From Palsa-1150 sp036490515 (lineage in GTDB: Bacteria > Myxococcota_A > Polyangia > Polyangiales > Polyangiaceae): a DNA stretch of 64,000 nt. Below, piece by piece: positions 1-7,563 of the stretch. Where the stretch lies: the NCBI GenBank assembly GCA_036490515.1, contig DASXDU010000007.1:186001-250000 (forward strand). The letters run 5' to 3'. Position numbers and translations under genes: made by a program. The notes below the pieces were generated by a model. It worked only from the letters and a program-made list of their open reading frames with translations. It made no database searches and was not told the origin of the DNA. The stretch's first letter is position 1. Each line of letters opens with the position of its first letter.

Positions 1-2
1 CG

Positions 3-941
3 GTCGTGGGCGCGTGGGACGTGGACGAGGTGTTCGTCGATCTCACGTCGTTCGCGACGCCCTGGAGGGTCCTCCGCTGCGCCGTGGCCGACGGCGCCAC
101 CACCGTGTGGGACCGCGTCGGCGCGGGCTCCGCGCTGCCCGACGTGCGCGTATCGATGCTCTACGCGACGAGCAAGGACGGCACGCGCGTACCGATGTTC
201 GTCGTCGAGAAGGCGGGCACTCCGCGCGACGGCGACCGCCCGGCGGTGCTCTACGGGTACGGGGGCTTCAACATCGCGCAGACGCCTGCCTTCAGCGCAC
301 GCACGCTGCTCACGGTGGAGCACGGCGGCGTCTGGGTGGTCGCGCTCCTCCGCGGCGGCGCCGAGTTCGGCGAGGAGTGGCACCGCGCCGGCATGCTCGA
401 TCGAAAGCAGAACGTCTTCGACGATCTCTACGCGTGCGCCGAGGAGCTCTTTCGCGCGCGCGTCACGCGGCCGGAGCGGCTCGGCGTCGTCGGGGGCTCG
501 AACGGGGGTCTGCTCGTCGCCGCGGCGGTGACGCAGCGGCCCGAGGTGTTCCGCGTGGGCCTCAGCCTCGTTCCCCTGGCCGACATGCTCCGCTACCACC
601 GCTTCCGCATCGGGGCCCTGTGGACCGCCGAGTACGGCGACCCGGACGACGCCGCCGCCTTCGCGTGGCTCCACGCCTACTCCCCCTACCACCAGGTCCG
701 CGCCGGCGTCCGGTACCCCTCCGTCCTCTTCGCGACGGCCGACAGCGACTCCCGGGTCGATCCCATGCACGCCCGTAAGATGGCGGCACGACTGCAGGAA
801 TCCCAGTCCGACCCCGAGCGCCCCATCCTCCTGCGCGTCGAGAGCCGCGCCGGGCACGGGGCCGGGAAGCCGGTGGCCAAGCTGGTCGACGAGCTGGTCG
901 ACGAGCTCGCCTTCCTCTTCCACGAGCTCGGCATGAAGTGA
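3..941 (+). CDS. Prolyl oligopeptidase (S9A), C-terminal part, cut by window edge
   Basis: Serine peptidase that cleaves after proline in short peptides. The frame is open to the first base, so the N-terminal beta-propeller lies outside the window. What remains is the alpha/beta-hydrolase catalytic domain. Visible motifs are YGYGGFN near its start, the nucleophile elbow GGSNGG (Ser codon 498-500), an acid in TADSDSRVDP, and the catalytic His in RAGHGAG. All three triad residues are intact. No signal peptide can be judged because the start is missing. It is followed after 45 bases by a small winged-helix gene on the same strand. The family call is secure; the exact substrate is not visible. 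Confidence 0.93.
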   Translation, partial: VVGAWDVDEVFVDLTSFATPWRVLRCAVADGATTVWDRVGAGSALPDVRVSMLYATSKDGTRVPMFVVEKAGTPRDGDRPAVLYGYGGFNIAQTPAFSARTLLTVEHGGVWVVALLRGGAEFGEEWHRAGMLDRKQNVFDDLYACAEELFRARVTRPERLGVVGGSNGGLLVAAAVTQRPEVFRVGLSLVPLADMLRYHRFRIGALWTAEYGDPDDAAAFAWLHAYSPYHQVRAGVRYPSVLFATADSDSRVDPMHARKMAARLQESQSDPERPILLRVESRAGHGAGKPVAKLVDELVDELAFLFHELGMK

Positions 942-986
942 GTCGCCTTTCTGGACGAGTGTTCAGTACTCGGCTAGGGTGCCCTC

Positions 987-1259
987 ATGAGCATCGACAC
1001 GGCGGTTCTCGGCGCGATGTTGCGGGTGGCAAGGCGGTGCGAGGGCGCGGACGAGGACGCGCTCGCCCTCCGGGTGGGCGGCTCGAAGGGGTCCGTGCGG
1101 GCGGCGCTGCGTCGCCTCGACGCGGAGGGGTTCGTCGAGCGCAGGTCCGGGCGTCCCCCCCGGCTGACGATGGCGGGGTTCGCCGTCGCGGTCGGGCTCC
1201 TGCCCGCGGCCGCCAAGCCCGCCTCGCGGCACGCGCGGCGATCGTCGCGCGCTGCATGA
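987..1259 (+). CDS. Small winged-helix-like DNA-binding protein
   Basis: A 90-residue basic protein starting at ATG. The central part (about residues 8-60) reads like a winged helix: a helix containing ADEDALALRVG, a turn, a recognition-like helix GSVRAALRRLDAEGF, then a VERRSGRPPRLTMAG wing. This resembles MarR/PadR-like or other small wHTH regulators. The C-terminal 20 residues are Ala/Arg-rich and probably disordered. It sits between the peptidase and a MutS-like gene, both on the same strand. No target can be inferred. The fold is an inference from pattern only, and no family member was recognised by name. Confidence 0.6.
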   Translation: MSIDTAVLGAMLRVARRCEGADEDALALRVGGSKGSVRAALRRLDAEGFVERRSGRPPRLTMAGFAVAVGLLPAAAKPASRHARRSSRAA

Positions 1260-1289
1260 GGCCGCAGCGCCTCGTGGTAACAAGGCCGG

Positions 1290-3104
1290 GTGGATGCTCG
1301 CGCCACGTACGAACAGGGGCGTGAGCTCCGGACCGGAGAAGTCGCTGCCCTCGAGGCGCGCGCACGGACGATAGCCACGGCGCGGCTCCTCCTGGCGGCA
1401 GCCGCCATCGCCCTCGTGGGGGCAATCGTGTGGGCGCGCCTGGGGGCTGCCGCGTGGATCGCGCTGGCCATCGACGCGGTCCTCTTCGTCGCGCTCGTCT
1501 TCGTGCACGCCGGCGTGCACGACGCGAAGGAGAGGGCCTCGGCTGCCCTCCGCTTCCACGAGCGGGGGCTCGCGCGCATCGAGCACGCCTGGGACAAGCT
1601 CGGGCGGACGAGCGAGCGCTTCCGCGTGCCGGACCACCCGTTTGCGGGGGACCTGGACATCTTCGGGCATGCCTCGCTGATGCAGCTCGTCGACGGGACC
1701 GAGACGCTCTTCGGCGAGCAGCGCCTCGCGCAGCTCTTCTCGACCGAGGAGGTCTCGGGCTGGCCCGCCGCGCCCGCCGCGCGGCAGCAGGCCGTGCGGG
1801 AGCTCGTCGAGCGGACGGCGTTCCGCGAGGCGCTGGCGATGGCCGGAGGCGTGCTGGCGGACCAGAAGCCCGACCCCGCGAAACTGCTCGAATGGTCCGA
1901 GGAGAAGGCGGAGCTCGCGCCCGTGCTGCGCGTGCTGGGCTGGGTCCTGCCTCTGGCCACGGCGGCGGCCCTCATCGCCGGAGGCCTGACCCATGTGGGC
2001 GCCGGGTTCCTCACCCTCGTGGTCATCGCGCAGCTGGTGGCAGGAGGCGCGATCGCGGCGCGTCTCGCGCGCACGCTCGCCGTGGCGTCGTCGCGCGAGT
2101 CGGCGGCGACACGATGGCGGGCGATGGTGGCGCGGATCGAGGCCGAGCCGTTCGAGTCGCCGCTCTTGCTCGGACTGCAGGGGAAGCTCACCGCCGGTGG
2201 GCGGAGGGCCAGCGAGGAGCTCGGCGCCCTCGAGCGCGTGATGGGCTTCGTCGAGGCGCGCCACAACGAGGTCTTCCGGCTCCTCATCGGCCCGCTTCTC
2301 ATGTGGGACGTGCACTGCGCCGCGGCGCTCCTCCGGTGGAGGAACCGTGCCGGGCCGCACGTCCGCGGCTGGCTGGAGGCCCTCGGCGAGGTGGAGGCCC
2401 TCGCTTCGCTGGCCGGCTTCGCGTTCGAGCACCCCTCGTTCGCGTGGCCGGAGCTGGCCGACGAGACGGGGCTCGACGCGCGCGCACTCGGGCACCCCCT
2501 CCTGCCGGACGACCGGCGCGTGGGGAACGACGTGACGCTGCCGCACGGGGGCCGCGTGCTCGTCGTCACCGGCTCGAACATGTCGGGCAAGAGCACCTTG
2601 CTGCGCGCGATGGGCGTGAACGTCGTCCTCGCGAGCGCCGGCGCTCCGGTCTGCGCGGCGTCCCTGCGGATCGGGCCCGTGCGCGTCGGCACCAGCATGA
2701 GGATCGAGGACTCGCTCGAGCAGGGCGTCTCGCACTTCTACGCCGAGCTGCGTCGGCTGAAGCGCGTGCTCGACCTCGCGCACGAGAGGGAGAGCGCTCC
2801 GGTGCTCTTCCTCCTCGACGAGATCCTGCACGGCACGAACTCGCGCGAGCGCGTCATCGGCGCGTGCGCCGTCGTTCGCGAGCTCGTCGGTCGCGGCGCC
2901 CTCGGCGCGGTGTCGACGCACGATCTGGGCATCACGGCGCTGGAGGAAGAGCTCGGGGGAAAGGCGCAGAACGTCCACTTCGAGGAGCAGGTCGAGGGGG
3001 AGGCCATGACCTTCGACTACGTTCTCCGGCCGGGGATCGTGCAGAGCTCCAACGCGCTCCGCCTGATGCGGGCGGTCGGCATCGACGTCCCGCAGGACAC
3101 GTAG
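1290..3104 (+). CDS. Membrane-anchored MutS-family ATPase
   Basis: A 604-residue protein with a MutS-type ATPase domain at its C-terminus. Walker A is GSNMSGKST at about residue 429, followed by the MutS-like stretch GTSMRIEDSLEQGVSHFYAE, Walker B LFLLDEIL at about residue 505, and a THD switch-like motif in VSTHDLG. Unlike housekeeping MutS it has no mismatch-recognition domain. Two hydrophobic helices lie at about residues 27-70 and a second pair at about 215-255, so the protein should sit in the membrane with the ATPase in the cytoplasm. Related membrane MutS-like proteins of unknown role occur in several phyla. The start is GTG; an ATG four bases later is out of frame. The role in DNA repair is unproven. 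Confidence 0.87.
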   Translation: MDARATYEQGRELRTGEVAALEARARTIATARLLLAAAAIALVGAIVWARLGAAAWIALAIDAVLFVALVFVHAGVHDAKERASAALRFHERGLARIEHAWDKLGRTSERFRVPDHPFAGDLDIFGHASLMQLVDGTETLFGEQRLAQLFSTEEVSGWPAAPAARQQAVRELVERTAFREALAMAGGVLADQKPDPAKLLEWSEEKAELAPVLRVLGWVLPLATAAALIAGGLTHVGAGFLTLVVIAQLVAGGAIAARLARTLAVASSRESAATRWRAMVARIEAEPFESPLLLGLQGKLTAGGRRASEELGALERVMGFVEARHNEVFRLLIGPLLMWDVHCAAALLRWRNRAGPHVRGWLEALGEVEALASLAGFAFEHPSFAWPELADETGLDARALGHPLLPDDRRVGNDVTLPHGGRVLVVTGSNMSGKSTLLRAMGVNVVLASAGAPVCAASLRIGPVRVGTSMRIEDSLEQGVSHFYAELRRLKRVLDLAHERESAPVLFLLDEILHGTNSRERVIGACAVVRELVGRGALGAVSTHDLGITALEEELGGKAQNVHFEEQVEGEAMTFDYVLRPGIVQSSNALRLMRAVGIDVPQDT

Positions 3105-3132
3105 CGCGGAGTTCGACTACGCTGCGCGCACG

Positions 3133-3654
3133 ATGACCCAGGCAGAGCGACCCATCCCCCGCGTTCTGGTCGGCGCCGTCACGGCCGTGAAGAGTCGGAC
3201 CCTCGAGGAGCTCGGGAAGCTCGTCGCCGAGGAGGTCCGCACCGCGGGCTGGAAGCTCGTACGGAACGTCGTCGTCAACGGCGAGGCACAGTTCATCCAG
3301 CAGCTCGTGTCCAACGTCTCCAACGACAACGAGGCGGACGCCATCATTCTCGTGGGCGGGACGGGCATCGGCCCCCGCGACACGGCGTGCGAGGCCATCG
3401 ACTCGTTCGTCGAGCGCCGCATCGAGGGGTTCGGAGACGAGTTTCGCCACATGCTCCGGCACGAGATGTCGTTCGGCTCGCACTCGTGGCTCTCGCGCGC
3501 GACGGCCGGCGTCTACAACCAATGCCTCGTCTTCGCGATGACGGGGCGCGCGCAGGACGTCCAGCGCGCGATGAAGACGATCCTCGTCCCGACGCTCGCC
3601 GACGCCGTCGAGCTCGCGACGGGCCGGATGCGCCACGTGCAGCTCAAGGCTTGA
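3133..3654 (+). CDS. moaB: Molybdenum cofactor biosynthesis protein B (MoaB/MogA family)
   Basis: A 173-residue protein of the MoaB/MogA family, which adenylylates molybdopterin before molybdenum insertion. The signature GGTGIGPRD occurs at about residues 76-84, and the later EGFGDEFRHMLRHE stretch is typical of the molybdopterin-binding region. Length fits single-domain MoaB (about 170 residues). The family includes paralogues that have lost catalysis, so the role is probable rather than proven. The gene is followed after three bases by an alpha/beta hydrolase gene and probably shares its transcript. No other moa gene is in the window. Confidence 0.9.
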   Translation: MTQAERPIPRVLVGAVTAVKSRTLEELGKLVAEEVRTAGWKLVRNVVVNGEAQFIQQLVSNVSNDNEADAIILVGGTGIGPRDTACEAIDSFVERRIEGFGDEFRHMLRHEMSFGSHSWLSRATAGVYNQCLVFAMTGRAQDVQRAMKTILVPTLADAVELATGRMRHVQLKA

Positions 3655-3657
3655 CCG

Positions 3658-4536
3658 GTGGCCTCGGCCGCCGTCGAGGCGTGGAGGCGGCGCGGGCGCA
3701 CCGTCCGGGTGGGCGACGGCGACGTGTGGGCGCTCGACGTGCCCGGGCAGGACCCCCGGGCGACGCCGGTGCTCGTCCTTCACGGGTTCCCCGCGAGCTC
3801 GTTCGACTTCGCGGCCGTCATCGATCGCATCGCGCCCCGTCGGCGCGTCGTGGCCCTCGACTTCCCCGGGTTCGGGCTCTCCTGCAAGCCGCCGGATCTG
3901 GGCTACTCGCTGTTCGAGCACGCCGACGTCGTGCTCGAGGTCGCGCGAGCCTTCGAGCTCTCCCGTGCGCACGTCTGGGCGCACGACATGGGGACGAGCG
4001 TGGCGACCGAGCTGCTGGCGCGCCGCGAGCGGGGCCTGTGCCCGCTCGCGTTCGAGAGCCTCACCCTCATGAACGGTAGCGTCCACGTCGAGCTCGCACA
4101 CCTCACCCTCGGTCAGAAGCTCCTCCGCTCGCCGCTCGGGTCGGTCTTCGCGCGGCTCAACACGCGCGCGACGTTCGTCCGGCAGCTCCGGCGTACGTTC
4201 GGCCGGCAGCCCGACGGCGCCGTCCTCGACGCGATGTGGGAGCTGCTCGCCCGCGACGGCGGCGCGGAGCGCATGCGCGCCGCGATCGGGTACGTCGGCG
4301 AGCGCCGCCGCTTCCGGCGCCGCTGGATAGGCGCCCTCGAACGGTGCGACGTGCCGCTGCTCGTCGCGTGGGGGCGCCGCGACCCGGTCGCCGTGATGGC
4401 CATCGCCGAGCGCATCGCACGAGGGACGCCGGGCGCCCGCCTCCAGACGTGGGACGACCTCGGGCACTGGCCGCAGATCGAGGCGCCGGAGCGCGTGGCG
4501 GGCACGGTGACCGCGTTCTGGGACGCCGTGGGGTGA
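3658..4536 (+). CDS. Alpha/beta hydrolase, epoxide hydrolase / haloalkane dehalogenase-like
   Basis: A 292-residue alpha/beta-fold hydrolase starting at GTG, three bases after the moaB stop. The oxyanion motif HGFP is at about residue 42. The nucleophile elbow reads AHDMGTS, which places Asp rather than Ser at the nucleophile position, as in epoxide hydrolases and haloalkane dehalogenases. The C-terminal DLGHWPQIEAP carries the catalytic His. The cap region (about residues 140-220) is helical and Arg-rich. No signal peptide is seen, so it should be cytoplasmic. The substrate cannot be told from sequence; the pairing with moaB is probably not functional. Confidence 0.85.
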   Translation: MASAAVEAWRRRGRTVRVGDGDVWALDVPGQDPRATPVLVLHGFPASSFDFAAVIDRIAPRRRVVALDFPGFGLSCKPPDLGYSLFEHADVVLEVARAFELSRAHVWAHDMGTSVATELLARRERGLCPLAFESLTLMNGSVHVELAHLTLGQKLLRSPLGSVFARLNTRATFVRQLRRTFGRQPDGAVLDAMWELLARDGGAERMRAAIGYVGERRRFRRRWIGALERCDVPLLVAWGRRDPVAVMAIAERIARGTPGARLQTWDDLGHWPQIEAPERVAGTVTAFWDAVG

Positions 4537-4551
4537 GCACGTCGGAGCGCG

Positions 4552-5466
4552 TCAGAGCTCGTCGGCCGTGAAGGCCATGACGGACGCGATGTCGGTCGTG
4601 CCGCAGCGGAGCGCGACGAGGCGGTCGAGCCCGAGCGCGTTCCCCGCGCTCGGCGGGACGCGGGCGAGGGCATCGAGGAACCGCTCGTCGATCGGGTAGA
4701 CGGGGAGACCGCGCTCCTGCCTGGCGGCGCGGTCGTGATCGAGGCGAGCGCGCTGCTCCACGGGGTCGACGAGCTCGCCGAAGCCGTTGCACAGCTCGAC
4801 ACCCGCGACGTAGAGCTCGAAGCGCTCCGCGACGCGCGGGTCGCCGGGCTTCTTGCGAGCGAGCGAGGCTTGCGTCGCCGGGTAGTCGACGAGAAAGACG
4901 CCGCGATCGATCTTCGCGATGGCGGGCTCGACCCGATCGACGAGCGCACGGAAATAGCGGTCCTCGTCGCCGGCCGCGGCGCCCAGCGTCTCGGCCTCGG
5001 ACCAGCCGGCGAAGCGCGCGAACGCGTCGCACACGGTGATGCGCTCGAAGGGGGGCCGGACGTCGACGCGGCGCCCGTCCACGGTGACGGCGCCGCCCGT
5101 GACGCTCGCGACGAGCTGCTCGGTGTCGCGCACGACGTCGTCGACGCCCGCGCCGGCGCGGTACCACTCGAGCATCGTGAACTCGGGGTTGTGGCGCGCG
5201 CCGAGCTCACCGCGGCGGAAGCACGGGACGATCTGGTAGATGCGCTCCCAGCCGTCCCCGAGGAGGCGCTTCATCTGGTACTCGGGCGACGTGATGAGCC
5301 AGCGCGGGGCGCCGCGGTCGCCGCCTGCGATCTCGAAGGCATCGAGGTGCAGGTCGAGGCCCGGGGAAGGGACGGCGACGGGGGTCGAGACCTCCACGAA
5401 GCCGTGGGCGTCGAAGAAGCGGCGGACGTCCGCGAGGGCTGCGGCCCGCTCGCGCAGGCGCTTCAT
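4552..5466 (-). CDS. epmA: EF-P--(R)-beta-lysine ligase-like protein (EpmA/GenX/PoxA family)
   Basis: A 304-residue class II lysyl-tRNA-synthetase-like protein without the anticodon-binding domain, the architecture of EpmA, which attaches beta-lysine to elongation factor P. Class II motifs are clear: TSPEYQMKRLL, motif 2 around CFRRGELGARHNPEF, ELCNGFGEL, and motif 3 ALGLDRL near the C-terminus. The start is ATG at 5466. It overlaps the TGA of the upstream TetR gene in an ATGA tetranucleotide, so translation is probably coupled; an in-frame start further upstream would run into that gene. The partners EpmB and EF-P are not in the window. EF-P modification is inferred from the family. Confidence 0.88.
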   Translation of the reverse strand: MKRLRERAAALADVRRFFDAHGFVEVSTPVAVPSPGLDLHLDAFEIAGGDRGAPRWLITSPEYQMKRLLGDGWERIYQIVPCFRRGELGARHNPEFTMLEWYRAGAGVDDVVRDTEQLVASVTGGAVTVDGRRVDVRPPFERITVCDAFARFAGWSEAETLGAAAGDEDRYFRALVDRVEPAIAKIDRGVFLVDYPATQASLARKKPGDPRVAERFELYVAGVELCNGFGELVDPVEQRARLDHDRAARQERGLPVYPIDERFLDALARVPPSAGNALGLDRLVALRCGTTDIASVMAFTADEL

Positions 5467-6110
5467 CGCCCGTCGGGCTGGGGCGAGAGGCCACGCAGGA
5501 ACATCTCCGCGAGCTGGCCCGAGGCACGCACGAGGCCCCCGCGGTCCGCCTTGCCGAGCGCCCACGTCATCGCGATCCCGTCGAGCGCGCCGAAGATCGC
5601 GCGCGCGGCGAGGTGAGGGGACACGTCCGCTCGCAGCTCGCCCGTGGCCTGCCCTTCGGCCACGACGCCCGCGATCACGTCCAGGTACGCGTTGAACTTC
5701 GGCGCCGCGTACTCCTTCATCAGCTTCGTCGACTGGCGCAGGATGACGGTGAGGACCTCGGCGAGGTCGCGCTCGCCCTCGAGGAGCCCGAGCTGGAGCT
5801 CGATGATCCGGCGGAGCTTCGCGGCGGCGCCCGTAGCGGCGGGGAGTTCGCGCTGCAGGAAGGCGAGCAGGCGCTCGACCCGGTCCTCGAAGAGGGAGAC
5901 CAGGAGCTCGTCCTTCGACTGGAAGTAGAGGTAGATCGTCCCGTCGGCGACGCCGGCCGCCTTGGCGACCTCGCTCACGCGGGTCGCGTGGAAGCCCTTC
6001 TTCGCGAAGACGCGTACGGCGGCGTCGAGGATGCGCTCGCGCTTGTCGCCGCCGCGCGTGGGGGAAGGCCGGCGCCGCGCGCGCCGCACACTGAGTGAGG
6101 ATTCACTCAT
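5463..6110 (-). CDS. TetR/AcrR-family regulator, FadR(YsiA)-like
   Basis: A 215-residue TetR-type repressor. The N-terminal helix-turn-helix spans about residues 22-68, with KRERILDAAVRVFAKKGFHATR, then SEVAKAAGVADGTIYLYFQSK. The C-terminal ligand domain resembles Bacillus FadR/YsiA-type regulators, which respond to acyl-CoA. The annotated ATG lies inside a perfect 7-4-7 dyad (6092-6109) whose half-sites resemble the FadR consensus. Either the gene is autorepressed at its start codon, or translation begins downstream, for example at the GTG seven codons later. It is coupled to epmA by ATGA. The operator supports the assignment; the ligand is inferred. Confidence 0.88.
   Translation of the reverse strand: MSESSLSVRRARRRPSPTRGGDKRERILDAAVRVFAKKGFHATRVSEVAKAAGVADGTIYLYFQSKDELLVSLFEDRVERLLAFLQRELPAATGAAAKLRRIIELQLGLLEGERDLAEVLTVILRQSTKLMKEYAAPKFNAYLDVIAGVVAEGQATGELRADVSPHLAARAIFGALDGIAMTWALGKADRGGLVRASGQLAEMFLRGLSPQPDGR
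6092..6109. promoter_or_regulatory. Perfect dyad, FadR-like TetR operator
   Basis: Inverted repeat TGAGTGA-GGAT-TCACTCA, perfect in both 7-base arms, lying across the first codons of the TetR gene. Its half-site spacing and the TGAnTGA...TCAnTCA pattern match the published Bacillus FadR consensus in most positions. Autoregulation of the TetR/epmA pair is the likely function. Confidence 0.7.
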
Positions 6111-6161
6111 CGACGGGGGAGCTATCAGACGGGGGCCGAACGGTCAAACCGGCCCGCCCCG

Positions 6162-6416
6162 TCAGCGCGCAGCGAACATCTGCTGCGCGAAGACGGCGAC
6201 CTCGTGCCCCATCCACGGGCCGAGCAGCGCGAGCGCGGCGATGACCGCGAGGAGCCGCGGCAGATGCGCGAGCGTGGGGTCCTGGATCTGCGAGGCGGCC
6301 TGGAAGGCGGCGACGACGAGACCGACGAGCGCGGCGACGGCGAGGACCGGCAGCGACACCGCCAGCACGAGAAAGAGCGCCTGCTGCGCGTCGTGGACGA
6401 GCGTCGCGGGGACCAC
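6162..6416 (-). CDS. Type III export apparatus protein SctS/FliQ family, orphan
   Basis: An 84-residue protein with two transmembrane helices (about residues 14-40 and 52-74). The family hallmark lies between them: FQAASQIQDPTLAHLPRLLA, followed by LLGPWMG. This matches the FliQ/SctS inner-membrane component of flagellar and virulence type III export gates, at the usual length. The start is GTG, six bases after the stop of the upstream lipoprotein gene. The usual partners (SctR/FliP, SctT/FliR, SctU/FlhB) are absent nearby, which is odd for a protein that works in an export-gate complex. Function here is unknown. Confidence 0.82.
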   Translation of the reverse strand: MVPATLVHDAQQALFLVLAVSLPVLAVAALVGLVVAAFQAASQIQDPTLAHLPRLLAVIAALALLGPWMGHEVAVFAQQMFAAR

Positions 6417-6422
6417 GGGGGA

Positions 6423-6845
6423 TCAGTCGCCGGCAGCGTCGCCCGTGGCGTCGCCCGTCGATGCCTCGCTCGCCCCTTCGGCAGGCGCGCCGCCCGTCGG
6501 GCCGTCGCTGGTGCTGCCCTCGGGACCCGCCTCGGTCGAGGCCTCGCCGGCGTCGGACGTGGAGGACTCGCTCGTGGACGACTCGACGGGCTCCGGATTC
6601 GCGTCCTGATCGGTGGTGGCCGAGAGCTGGCAGTCGGGGCTCTTTGCCGTCGTGCGGTCCTGCGGGCAGCAGCGCGAGCCGGTCGCCGTGCTCACCTGGG
6701 TGCACACGAGGCCGCTCGCGCAGTCGTCGTTGCCGCTGTTGCCGGCGCTCCTGTCGCAGGGCTGGCCCTCGGTCTCGCCGGAGCACGAGGCAAGCGCGAT
6801 GGCGGCGAGGAAGGGGACCAGCAGGATGGCGAAGCGAGGGCGCAT
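6423..6845 (-). CDS. Lipoprotein with Cys-rich head and acidic Ser/Thr tail
   Basis: A 140-residue predicted lipoprotein. The signal peptide (about 20 residues) ends in the lipobox ALASC. A short Cys-containing domain follows, with EGQPCDRS, DDCASGLVCTQV and SRCCPQD, resembling the small disulfide modules common in myxobacterial surface lipoproteins. Residues 78-140 are a low-complexity Ser/Thr/Glu/Asp/Gly tail. The gene lies between pgsA and the sctS-like gene with short gaps, so an operon is likely. No enzymatic motif is visible and the function is unknown. Confidence 0.8.
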   Translation of the reverse strand: MRPRFAILLVPFLAAIALASCSGETEGQPCDRSAGNSGNDDCASGLVCTQVSTATGSRCCPQDRTTAKSPDCQLSATTDQDANPEPVESSTSESSTSDAGEASTEAGPEGSTSDGPTGGAPAEGASEASTGDATGDAAGD

Positions 6846-6905
6846 CGGGGACGCGGGGGAAATGACCAGAAAACGGGGGGAAAAGCCAGCAGTACCGGTG
6901 CGCCC

Positions 6906-7556
6906 TCAGGCGGAGGCGTCGCGCCGCTTGTCCTTGGCCTCGACCGCGGCCGCAAAGAGCCGCACGTACTGGGCGGCGCTCGCGAACGAGAAGAGGAGCG
7001 ACAGATAGATGAGCATCTGCCCCACGTGGACGAGGTCCACGACGCCCAGGTCGATGCCCGCGTAGGCGAGGTGGTACGGGTAGCCGAGGACGAGCGCGAC
7101 GATCCCGATCATCTGCAGGGCGGTCTTCGTCTTTCCCTCCTGGCCGGCGCTGATGACCACGCCCTCGCTGGCCGCGACGCTGCGCAGGCCCGTGACGCTG
7201 ATCTCGCGGGCGAGGAGGAGGACGACGGCCCATGCCGGAATGCGGCCCATGGGCACCATCCACACGAGGGCCGCCATCACGATGAGCTTGTCGGCGAGCG
7301 GGTCGAGGAACTTCCCGAGGACGCTGACGACGCCGAGCTTCCGCGCCAGGTAGCCGTCGAGGACGTCGGTGATCGCCGCCAGCGTGAAGACGATGCACGC
7401 CCAGAACCCGCGGATGGGCGTCGGCACGTCGAGGAGCCACACGAAGAAGGGGATGGCGACCACGCGCCCCATCGTCAGCAGGTTGGGGACGTTGAGCGCG
7501 TCGGCGGCGAGCGAGCGACGCGGTGGCTTGGCGGTGGAGAGGTCGGCGGTGGTCAT
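6906..7556 (-). CDS. pgsA: CDP-diacylglycerol--glycerol-3-phosphate 3-phosphatidyltransferase
   Basis: Membrane enzyme that makes phosphatidylglycerophosphate, the first committed step of phosphatidylglycerol synthesis. The CDP-alcohol phosphotransferase signature DG-x2-AR-x8-G-x3-D-x3-D is complete in DGYLARKLGVVSVLGKFLD and the following PLADKL. Several hydrophobic helices follow. The ATG at 7556 is preferred: it lies 7 bases after the upstream TPR gene stop and leaves a short cytoplasmic N-terminus before NVPNLLTMGR. An upstream in-frame start at 7616 would overlap that gene. 216 residues. A related CDP-alcohol transferase cannot be excluded, but the length and motif fit PgsA. Confidence 0.9.
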   Translation of the reverse strand: MTTADLSTAKPPRRSLAADALNVPNLLTMGRVVAIPFFVWLLDVPTPIRGFWACIVFTLAAITDVLDGYLARKLGVVSVLGKFLDPLADKLIVMAALVWMVPMGRIPAWAVVLLLAREISVTGLRSVAASEGVVISAGQEGKTKTALQMIGIVALVLGYPYHLAYAGIDLGVVDLVHVGQMLIYLSLLFSFASAAQYVRLFAAAVEAKDKRRDASA

Positions 7557-7563
7557 TTCGGTC

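Noticed and set aside
963..2978. Long minus-strand frame opposite the MutS-like gene
   Set aside because: Shadow of the strongly supported plus-strand ATPase; no motif and antisense-type composition.
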